From the NCBI GenBank assembly GCA_003153875.1, contig PMBY01000325.1:8011-18100 (forward strand): a stretch of DNA of 10,090 nt. The letters are read 5' to 3'. A program made the translations under genes and the position numbers. Shown one piece after another: positions 1 to 4,939 of the stretch. Source of the DNA: Myxococcales bacterium (GTDB taxonomy: Bacteria > Myxococcota > Polyangia > Fen-1088). The stretch's first letter is position 1. The number at the start of each line of letters is the position of its first letter. The notes under the pieces are model-generated. The model ran no database searches and was not told where the DNA came from. It was given only the letters and a program-made list of their open reading frames with translations.

Positions 1-21
1 CAATTACCCGACAGACTCTAG

Positions 22-276
22 CTAGATCCGCTGCCAGCCCATGAAGGTGATGGACAAGCAGTGGTACTCCAGATCCGATGACAGCGTCACCCGGGCGGTC
101 AGACGGTCGAAGCTCTGATGCTCCTGCAACCAGGCGGTGGCCAACTCGTCGAGGCGGTCTCGGTCCTTGCGCTTGGTGGCGCTAAAAACCTTGACCTCGA
201 CCAGACGAAAGCCAGACACGGCTTCGTCGAAGTCTTCGACGGCCAAGGCTGAAGTGGGCCACGATTGAGCTTCCAT
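22..276 (-). CDS. Small conserved-looking hypothetical protein (84 aa)
   Basis: I do not recognise the family. The frame stays open upstream to an ATG at 435, but residues before the ATG at 276 look like translated intergenic DNA. From about residue 25 of the 84-aa form the protein looks real: a basic stretch (FSATKRKDRDRLDELATAWL) forming a charged amphipathic helix, then alternating hydrophobic residues and a short C-terminal beta-like segment containing YHCLSITF. No signal peptide or membrane segment is seen, so it is probably cytoplasmic. It is the only gene on the minus strand and is transcribed divergently from the ABM gene at 425. No strong Shine-Dalgarno precedes 276; a GGGG run lies about 17 nt upstream, so other starts upstream (for example GTG codons) remain possible. 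The stop codon sits inside a 10-bp palindrome at 17-26. Function unknown; the coding call itself is moderately secure. Confidence 0.55.
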   Translation of the reverse strand: MEAQSWPTSALAVEDFDEAVSGFRLVEVKVFSATKRKDRDRLDELATAWLQEHQSFDRLTARVTLSSDLEYHCLSITFMGWQRI

Positions 277-348
277 TGTTTCTAAGGCTACCCCATCTGT
301 GGTTTCGGTCACGGGCAATATCACTATTTGTCGGAAAAGGCCAACTGG

Positions 349-377
349 TTCAGTCTGGCCGCAATATAGACTATGAT
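349..377 (+). promoter_or_regulatory. Possible sigma70-like promoter for the ABM/dehydrogenase operon
   Basis: TTCAGT at 349-354 and TATGAT at 372-377 are separated by 17 nt. TATGAT is one base from the consensus -10, while the -35 matches only weakly (3 of 6). The surrounding stretch is more AT-rich than the rest of the window and lies between divergent genes, where a promoter is expected. Transcription would begin near 384, leaving a leader of about 40 nt before the ATG at 425. This rests on a visual consensus match only. Confidence 0.35.
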
Positions 378-424
378 GCCGTCCCAGACGATCGGGGTTC
401 GCGGTAGAGCACCATCCTCCGGCC

Positions 425-739
425 ATGGCCCACACACTTCACATCGTACTGGTTTATGTCCACGTCCAGCCTCACCTGGTCGATACGTTTCGCGTGGCCA
501 CGCTGGCCAATGCCTGCGAGAGCGTCAAGGAGCCAGGCGTGGCGCGTTTCGATGTCGTGCAGGACATCGACGATCCCACGCGCTTCGTCCTGATTGAAGC
601 GTACCACGGACCCGAGGGCGTGGCTGCGCACAAGGAGACCGCTCACTATCGCCAATGGCGCGACACCGTGGCCTCCATGATGGCCGAGCCGCGCACGAGC
701 AAGAAGTATCTCAACGTCACCGAGGACGCCACGTGGTGA
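425..739 (+). CDS. Antibiotic biosynthesis monooxygenase (ABM)-domain protein, LsrG-like
   Basis: A 104-aa protein, the usual length for a single dimeric alpha+beta-barrel ABM domain. Residues 36-60 ([12 protein letters not shown], then RFVLIEAY) and 68-75 (AHKETAHY) match the core pattern of LsrG, YgiN-type quinol monooxygenases and relatives: a strand with RFDV.QD, a strand ending EAY, and a helix with two histidines that helps form the active site. Family members are cofactor-free oxygenases or isomerases of quinols or small carbonyl compounds; LsrG itself acts on phospho-AI-2. The substrate here is unknown. The ATG at 425 gives the family's normal N-terminus, although no clear Shine-Dalgarno precedes it. 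Its TGA overlaps the GTG start of the dehydrogenase gene by 4 nt, so the two are translationally coupled and probably act in one pathway. The domain assignment is firm; a true LsrG role is not implied, because no other lsr gene is visible. Confidence 0.85.
   Translation: MAHTLHIVLVYVHVQPHLVDTFRVATLANACESVKEPGVARFDVVQDIDDPTRFVLIEAYHGPEGVAAHKETAHYRQWRDTVASMMAEPRTSKKYLNVTEDATW
722..726 (+). promoter_or_regulatory. Ribosome binding site that supports the GTG start at 736
   Basis: GAGGA lies inside the end of the ABM gene, 9 nt before GTG at 736. The longer frame beginning with ATG at 655 lies wholly over ABM coding sequence and adds 27 residues without family character, so the GTG is preferred. 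It gives the family N-terminus [15 protein letters not shown] directly. Confidence 0.6.
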
Positions 740-1893
740 GCTTCGAATTCGCGACCGCCACGCGGTTGCTGTTTGGTCCGGGCAAGCTGGCCGAGGTGCC
801 TGCTGCTCTGCGCGCCCAGGGCGTGCGTCGCAGCTTGGTCGCGACCAACCTACCAGGCCCAGGCGCCGATCGCCTGCGCTCCCTCCTGTCCGCGGCCGGC
901 ATCGAGTCGGTTGTGTGGCTGGTGGATCAGGAACCCACCGTGGAATCGGTGTCGGCTGGTCTGGCACGGAGCCGGCGCGAGGGCTGTGACGCCGTGGTCG
1001 GGCTGGGCGGTGGCAGTGCCATGGACACGGGCAAGGCGGTGGCTGCGCTGGCCACCAACCCAGGTGTCCTGCTCGACTATCTAGAGGTGGTGGGCCGTGG
1101 GCAGCCCTTGCAGGCGCGGCCGTTGCCTTTTGTGGCCATCCCCACCACGGCCGGCAGCGGCGCCGAGGTGACCCGCAACGCGGTCATCGGTGTGCCAGCG
1201 GCCAAGGTCAAGGTCAGCCTGCGCAGTCCGCACCTGCTGCCTATTCTGACGGTGCTCGACCCGGATCTGCTGGAGGGTTTGCCCAAGTCGGTGGTGGCCT
1301 CCAGCGGACTCGACGCCCTGTCGCACCTTGTGGAGGCCCTGGTTTCAGGCCGAGCCAATCCCTTGACGGATGCGCTGGGCGCCGAGGGGCTGCGGCATTC
1401 GGCGCGGGCTTTGCGGAGGGCCTACACCTCGGGGCTGCAAGCCGACACACGCGAGGATCTGATGCTGGCGAGCATGTGCGGCGGCCTGTGCTTGGCCAAT
1501 GGAGGTCTGGGCGCTGTGCACGGCTTCGCGGCACCCTTGGGCGGAATGGTGCACGCTCCCCACGGGGCGCTGTGCGCGGCCCTGCTGGGGCCCGTGATGC
1601 AAGCAAACCTGCGGGCCTTGGCCGAGCGCGAGCCTGAGCATCCCGCCCGAGCGCGCTATCGGGAGATTGCCGAGATCGTGACGGGACGACACGGCGCCGA
1701 GGCCGACGAGGGTGTGGCCTGGGTGCGCGATCTCTGCCAGGCGCTCGAGGTGCGGGGCCTCGGCCATCACGGTGTGTCGGCCGACGCGATCCCCACGTTG
1801 GTGGCCAAGGCCAAGGCCGCCAGCAGCATGCGCGGCAACCCCGTGCAACTTTCCGACGAGGAACTAGGCGATATTGTCAGGGGTGCCCTATGA
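736..1893 (+). CDS. Iron-containing (group III) alcohol dehydrogenase
   Basis: A 385-aa protein, the typical length for this family, which oxidises alcohols or reduces aldehydes and ketones using NAD(P) and a divalent metal. The N-terminus has the family pattern ending LLFGPGKL. The nucleotide-binding motif [11 protein letters not shown] is at residues 91-101 and [11 protein letters not shown] at 136-146. The four metal ligands are in the expected places: D193 and H197 in [13 protein letters not shown]262 in [11 protein letters not shown] and H276 in HGALCA. This spacing closely follows lactaldehyde reductase FucO. The catalytic domain is complete and shows no disruption. The start is GTG at 736, overlapping the ABM stop (GTGA). 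Coupling to an ABM protein suggests removal or interconversion of a reactive carbonyl or a maleylacetate-like ring-cleavage product, but the substrate cannot be read from sequence. Maleylacetate reductases belong to the same superfamily and are an alternative. Confidence 0.92.
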   Translation: MSFEFATATRLLFGPGKLAEVPAALRAQGVRRSLVATNLPGPGADRLRSLLSAAGIESVVWLVDQEPTVESVSAGLARSRREGCDAVVGLGGGSAMDTGKAVAALATNPGVLLDYLEVVGRGQPLQARPLPFVAIPTTAGSGAEVTRNAVIGVPAAKVKVSLRSPHLLPILTVLDPDLLEGLPKSVVASSGLDALSHLVEALVSGRANPLTDALGAEGLRHSARALRRAYTSGLQADTREDLMLASMCGGLCLANGGLGAVHGFAAPLGGMVHAPHGALCAALLGPVMQANLRALAEREPEHPARARYREIAEIVTGRHGAEADEGVAWVRDLCQALEVRGLGHHGVSADAIPTLVAKAKAASSMRGNPVQLSDEELGDIVRGAL

Positions 1894-1925
1894 TGCGTGA
1901 TTCTTCAACCATGGAGGTTGAATAG
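1893..1925 (+). other. Possible 10-codon minicistron between dehydrogenase and PilZ genes
   Basis: ATG at 1893-1895 overlaps the dehydrogenase TGA as TGATG and reads [10 protein letters not shown] before TAG at 1923-1925, five bases before the PilZ ATG. Ribosomes finishing the dehydrogenase could re-initiate here and be delivered to the PilZ start. The length is too short to judge by composition, so it may be coincidence. Confidence 0.2.
1913..1917 (+). promoter_or_regulatory. Shine-Dalgarno candidate for PilZ gene, unusually long spacing
   Basis: GGAGG at 1913-1917 is the strongest Shine-Dalgarno match noticed near any start in the window, but it lies 13 nt before the ATG at 1931, longer than the usual 5-9. 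No other start in the right frame is closer; the next ATG in frame is at 1973. It also falls inside the possible minicistron. Confidence 0.45.
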
Positions 1926-1930
1926 CTCTT

Positions 1931-2686
1931 ATGTGGTTAGACGAGCGAGCCGATACGCCTGTCGGGAACGCCATGGCCCCGATTGCATTGCCCCGCGCGG
2001 TTCTCAAGACTCGCCAGGGGAAAGAAACTGTTGCGCCGGACGCCCAGCTCGTACTGGGTCAGTGGGCGGAGATCTTCGCGAATGGCTCCTTGACTCCGCT
2101 ACATGGATTCGTCTTCAGCTTGCGACCCGGCGAGGTGCTTTTTACCTTTCCCGACCTGCTGGCGGCCCCGGACGGTCTTGAGGCGGGGCATGATGTAGTC
2201 GTTCGCTACGCGAGCGGCTCAGGTCGCCACACCGGCCACGCGGCTATTCTGCGCGTGGCTGGCGGTCCACCGGTGACGGCGGCCTTGCAGCGACTTGTGA
2301 GGGTGGAGACCGAGCAGCGCCGACGGTTTTCACGCGTCAGCGTGCGGCTGCCGGCGACGCTGGCCGCAGGGGAGGAATCCCCGCAAGCGACTGGCGAGCA
2401 GAGTGATGCGCGGGCCAGCGTCCGCAATCTGGGCGCGGGCGGCGTGTCGGTGGAAACTTCGTTGCCGGTCGCGGCCGGCGATGGCGTGAATCTGACCGTG
2501 CCCGAAAAGGCCAAGACCGTGGCAAGGAATGCACGTCAATTCGCAGGGAAAGTCCTGCGCGTGGAGAAGGGCGGCAAACGCAAGCGTGCCCCGCGGGTGG
2601 CCAGCGTGGAGTTTTCGTTCACGTCGGACGACGAGCGCAATGCCTGGGCACAGCTAGTCCTGGCCCTGCGGCGCAAACACAAATAA
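1931..2686 (+). CDS. PilZ-domain protein, YcgR-like two-domain architecture
   Basis: A 251-aa soluble protein. Residues about 25-125 form a beta-rich N-terminal domain resembling the YcgR-type flagellar-brake domain, ending in a segment rich in Val/Arg that leads into the PilZ domain. The PilZ arginine motif is QRRRFSR at residues 129-135 (RxxxR at 131-135), which in known PilZ domains binds cyclic di-GMP. The second motif, normally [D/N]xSxxG, reads NLGAGG at 166-171, with glycine in place of the conserved serine. An Ala/Glu/Gln-rich insertion at 144-161 lies between the motifs, and the C-terminus is basic (RRKHK). Cyclic di-GMP binding is therefore plausible but may be weakened. The gene follows the dehydrogenase by 37 nt and precedes the permease by 7 nt, which indicates co-transcription. 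The start at 1931 is uncertain; ATG at 1973 would remove 14 poorly conserved-looking residues. The PilZ assignment is confident; the partner process is unknown. Confidence 0.8.
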   Translation: MWLDERADTPVGNAMAPIALPRAVLKTRQGKETVAPDAQLVLGQWAEIFANGSLTPLHGFVFSLRPGEVLFTFPDLLAAPDGLEAGHDVVVRYASGSGRHTGHAAILRVAGGPPVTAALQRLVRVETEQRRRFSRVSVRLPATLAAGEESPQATGEQSDARASVRNLGAGGVSVETSLPVAAGDGVNLTVPEKAKTVARNARQFAGKVLRVEKGGKRKRAPRVASVEFSFTSDDERNAWAQLVLALRRKHK

Positions 2687-2693
2687 TACTGCA

Positions 2694-3962
2694 ATGGACA
2701 GCGAGCGACGCCTCGGGCTGAGCAGCGCCACAGCCTTGGTCGTGGCGAGCATGGTGGGCACAGGTGTGTTCACCACGAGTGGTCTCCTAATAGCTGATCT
2801 GGGTTCGGCCTGGCTGGTGCTGCTGGTCTGGGTTTTGGGGGGCCTGGTCGCCTTGCTCGGCGCTTTGTGCTACGGCGCGCTTGCCCGCCACATTCCCGAG
2901 TCGGGCGGAGAATATGTGTTTCTGTCGCGCACTCTGCATCCGGCGCTTGGTTACTTGGCCGGCTGGGTTTCGCTGCTGGTGGGCTTTGCTGTTCCGCTGG
3001 GCGCGCTGGCTTTTGCGTTCGGGCAGTACATGTCCGCCTTGGACGGCGTTGCGCTTGCCTCCCCGCGCATGACGGGAACGGTGATCATCCTGGTTGCAGC
3101 GTCAGTGCATGCGGTGTCTGTGACCACCGGGGCGCGGGCGCAGGTGATCGCTGTGGGCATCGAACTGGTGGTGATCGCGTTGTTCACCGGGTTCGGCATG
3201 GGGCAGTTGGCGCACGAAGGACTGCACAACGTGGCGGCTCCCGGCCGAGTGGCGGGCTTGGGCGTGGCCCTGGTGATTGTCTCCTACAGCTACCAGGGCT
3301 GGAACGCGGCGGTGTACATAGGCGGCGAGGTGGTCGAGCCGGGGAAGAACCTTCCTCGGGCTCTGGTGCTGGGAACCGTCCTGGTCACCACGCTCTACCT
3401 CGGGCTGAATACCGTGTTCGTGCTGGGGGCGCCGGCGTCCTTGCTGGCGGGAAAGGTCGACGTGGGCCGCATCGCCGCCCTGGTCTTGGGTGGGCCGCGC
3501 CTGGCCAAGTTGGTTTCAGCCCTGATTGCCTTCGTGCTCGCGATCTGCGTCTCGTCGCTTGCCATGGCCGGGCCCCAGGTCGCGGCGCGCATGGCAGCCG
3601 ACGGCTATCTGCCGCGAGTGCTGGCGGTGCGGCCGGGCAGGCCTCCGCGCGTCGCGCTCCTCGCGCAGACGCTGATTGCCCTTGTGGCCTTGTGGACGGC
3701 GGCCTTTGCCAGTTTGCTCACCTATGTCGGTTTCACCCTGAGCCTGATGACCGCGGCCACCGTGCTGGGTCTGGTGTGGCAGCGGCACAAGCGAGGCCCG
3801 GCCCTGGAGGTTCCGGGCTGGCCCTGGGTGCCGGCCCTGTTTCTGGTTTTCGTGGTTGGCGCCACAGCCTTCACCGTGGCCGAGCGGCCGCGGGAGAGCC
3901 TGGTGGGTTTGTCGACCCTGGCGGTTGGCTTGTTGGCGTACTGGCTGCAAAAACGCAAGTAG
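2694..3962 (+). CDS. APC-superfamily amino acid permease (LAT/AAT-like)
   Basis: A 422-aa, strongly hydrophobic inner-membrane protein with about 12 predicted membrane segments, the usual number for the amino acid-polyamine-organocation superfamily. The first membrane helix has the substrate-binding signature MVGTGVFTTSG (residues 20-30). PESGGEYVFL at 68-77 is the conserved loop after TM2. YSYQGWNAAVYIGGE followed by VVEPGKNLPRAL (198-223) matches the TM6 and following-loop signature of L-type amino acid transporters. Charged cytoplasmic loops occur around 306-320 (RVLAVRPGRPPR) and 363-368. It probably takes up or exchanges an amino acid or amine by proton coupling; the substrate cannot be inferred. 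The gene starts 7 nt after the PilZ stop without a clear Shine-Dalgarno, so translation probably depends on coupling. It ends in a basic tail (KRK) and is the last gene of the 425-3962 block. Confidence 0.9.
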   Translation: MDSERRLGLSSATALVVASMVGTGVFTTSGLLIADLGSAWLVLLVWVLGGLVALLGALCYGALARHIPESGGEYVFLSRTLHPALGYLAGWVSLLVGFAVPLGALAFAFGQYMSALDGVALASPRMTGTVIILVAASVHAVSVTTGARAQVIAVGIELVVIALFTGFGMGQLAHEGLHNVAAPGRVAGLGVALVIVSYSYQGWNAAVYIGGEVVEPGKNLPRALVLGTVLVTTLYLGLNTVFVLGAPASLLAGKVDVGRIAALVLGGPRLAKLVSALIAFVLAICVSSLAMAGPQVAARMAADGYLPRVLAVRPGRPPRVALLAQTLIALVALWTAAFASLLTYVGFTLSLMTAATVLGLVWQRHKRGPALEVPGWPWVPALFLVFVVGATAFTVAERPRESLVGLSTLAVGLLAYWLQKRK

Positions 3963-3983
3963 CTTCCATGGTTGTCCGTGGAG
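3963..3983 (+). terminator. Weak hairpin just after the permease stop
   Basis: CTTCCATGG and CCGTGGAG can pair across a TTGT loop with one bulged T and one G-U pair. It begins at the first base after the permease stop codon, where a terminator is expected, but no T-tract follows. It could equally be an mRNA 3' stabilising structure or chance. Confidence 0.25.
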
Positions 3984-4207
3984 AGCCGGGGGCTGGCTTC
4001 CATCCAGATCTGACATCGTCGTCCGGAATCTTGATTCGCGTCGATGGCTGGAGACGATCTGGCAATTGTGCGGTTTCTCGGTCGCGCTGAGGGCGGTCGC
4101 TGACCCGTGATGAATGCAAGGACATCGAACGCTTTGGCGAAGATGCCGCCGTGCTCAGCGAGATCATCGACCCGCCGTTGTTGACGATCGCTTCCACTCC
4201 GGGGAAA
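3984..4207 (+). other. Non-coding stretch with possible decayed coding sequence
   Basis: No complete gene is supported here. Two adjacent + strand frames contain protein-like pieces that do not join. One frame contains RRWLETIWQLCGFSVALRA and stops at 4108-4110. A second frame, open from 4091 but lacking an ATG at its left end, reads LTRDECKDIERFGEDAAVL followed by SEIIDPPL. The latter looks like a natural charged helix, so this may be the remnant of a gene broken by a frameshift. The minus-strand frame through the region is rich in Ser, Pro, Gly and Arg and is not convincing. Confidence 0.3.
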
Positions 4208-4237
4208 CCCCGACCGTTGATGGACCCTCGGTCGGGG
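4208..4237 (+). promoter_or_regulatory. Perfect 9-bp inverted repeat, operator-like
   Basis: CCCCGACCG (4208-4216) and CGGTCGGGG (4229-4237) are exact reverse complements separated by 12 bases. The repeat ends 11 bases before a TACGCT -10-like element at 4249-4254, so it would cover the -35 region of a promoter for the nucleotidyltransferase module. Autoregulated toxin-antitoxin operons commonly have such operators. A competing short hairpin, GGGG-AAA-CCCC at 4201-4211, uses part of the left arm, so an RNA switch or attenuator is an alternative reading if transcription enters from upstream. Confidence 0.5.
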
Positions 4238-4245
4238 TGGAGATG

Positions 4246-4254
4246 TGGTACGCT
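4246..4254 (+). promoter_or_regulatory. Extended -10 promoter candidate; possible leaderless start
   Basis: TGG followed by TACGCT fits the extended -10 pattern TGnTAnnnT. Transcription would begin about 7 bases downstream, which is the G of the GTG at 4261, so the mRNA would be leaderless. No good -35 is present at the normal distance. Support comes from its position next to the inverted repeat and from the absence of a Shine-Dalgarno before 4261. Confidence 0.35.
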
Positions 4255-4260
4255 TGTGAC

Positions 4261-4494
4261 GTGGACCCGCGGGAAGAAGAAGCCCGGCAGCGTCGAAAGC
4301 GATGGGCCTTTGGAGTAACGTCCAAATCCAACAAGTCCGTAGCCACGGATCTCGCTTTCTGGCGTGGGGCCAGCGCCAGCGTGAAACTGGGAGCCACCCG
4401 CGCGATGGCCGACGAAGCCGAAATCATCAAGGGACATGCCGCTCCACCCGGACTTCAAAGATCTATTGGCGGTCTTCGCCGCTCACAAGGTTGA
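4261..4494 (+). CDS. Small partner protein of the nucleotidyltransferase (77 aa)
   Basis: Starting at GTG 4261 the protein has a basic N-terminus (EEEARQRRKRWAFGV), then DLAFWRGASASVKLGATRAM at residues 30-49, and ends with GLQRSIGGLRRSQG. The middle has the shape of small proteins that, from general knowledge, are encoded just upstream of DUF6036-like nucleotidyltransferases: an aromatic-rich D..[FY]W segment, a helix, and a tail ending in LQRS followed by basic residues. The frame continues upstream to ATG 4114, but that part is not protein-like and crosses the inverted repeat; ATG at 4243 is another possible start. It overlaps the nucleotidyltransferase gene by 59 nt in a different frame, so the last 19 codons are shared. 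No membrane segment or known enzymatic motif is seen. Its role may be antitoxin, toxin or structural partner; this is undetermined. Confidence 0.6.
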   Translation: MDPREEEARQRRKRWAFGVTSKSNKSVATDLAFWRGASASVKLGATRAMADEAEIIKGHAAPPGLQRSIGGLRRSQG

Positions 4495-4888
4495 CTACCT
4501 GGTGGTCGGCGGCTACGCCGTGGGTTTCCACGCCCGGCCCCGCTTTACCAAAGACATGGATTTGTGGGTCGGGAACCAACCCGACAACATCGTCCGCGTT
4601 CGCTCCGCCCTCGAAGCCTTCGGCGCACCTGCGGCCATGCTGGTGCAGCTCGAATCCGCTCTCGACGAGGACGTACTCTGGATGGGCGTACCTCCCTTGC
4701 GCATCGATATCGTCAAAGGCGTCCCTGGCGGCAACTTCTCGGAGTGCTACGCCCGGCGAATTGTGGCCGCCTGGGACGACGTCTTGGTTTCCATCATCGC
4801 TAGAGACGATCTCATCGTCATCAAGCGCGCAAGCGGGCGTCCCCAGGATCTCCTGGACCTCGAGGCCCTCGAAGCCGTGGAACCGTAA
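4436..4888 (+). CDS. Nucleotidyltransferase-superfamily protein, DUF6036-like
   Basis: A 150-aa cytoplasmic protein beginning with the family-type N-terminus PDFKDLLAVFAAHKVDYLVV. Catalytic features of the pol-beta-type nucleotidyltransferase fold are visible: VGGYAVGFHARPRFTKD with G25-G26, the metal-binding pair D40 and D42 in KDMDLWV, and a third acidic residue D91 in LRIDIVKGVPGG. The C-terminal segment VIKRASGRPQDLLDLEAL (128-145) is typical of DUF6036 and AbiEii-related proteins. All expected acidic residues are present, so it may be catalytically active. Family members transfer nucleotides to protein or RNA targets; related MNT proteins serve as antitoxins or toxins. The ATG at 4436 has AAGGGA only one base upstream, too close for a normal ribosome site, so translation may be coupled to the overlapping upstream gene. 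It is probably co-expressed with that gene as a two-gene module. The biological target is unknown. Confidence 0.85.
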   Translation: MPLHPDFKDLLAVFAAHKVDYLVVGGYAVGFHARPRFTKDMDLWVGNQPDNIVRVRSALEAFGAPAAMLVQLESALDEDVLWMGVPPLRIDIVKGVPGGNFSECYARRIVAAWDDVLVSIIARDDLIVIKRASGRPQDLLDLEALEAVEP

Positions 4889-4939
4889 CCACGCTCGCTG
4901 AGCTTTGCCAGGCGCGCGTTCTAGGTTAGTTTCTGGGCC

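Noticed and set aside
17..26. Ten-base palindrome TCTAGCTAGA at the end of the minus-strand gene
   Set aside because: It has no loop to form a stable hairpin and no T-run. It is noted only because it contains the stop codon.
655..735. ATG 655 as the start of the dehydrogenase
   Set aside because: The extra 27 residues are the ABM gene read in another frame. GTG 736 has a ribosome site and the family N-terminus.
2867..4090. A 407-codon + strand frame overlapping the permease
   Set aside because: Gly/Arg/Ala-rich shadow without membrane segments; the permease frame has conserved transporter motifs.
3871..4458. Minus-strand 195-codon open frame across the non-coding stretch
   Set aside because: Composition is Ser/Pro/Gly/Arg-rich without domain character, it overlaps the permease end, the inverted repeat and the small partner gene, and it has no supporting ribosome site.
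4302..4901. A 199-codon + strand frame covering the nucleotidyltransferase gene
   Set aside because: It is the shifted-frame shadow of the nucleotidyltransferase, rich in Ser, Pro, Thr and Trp, whereas the 4436 frame carries clear catalytic motifs.
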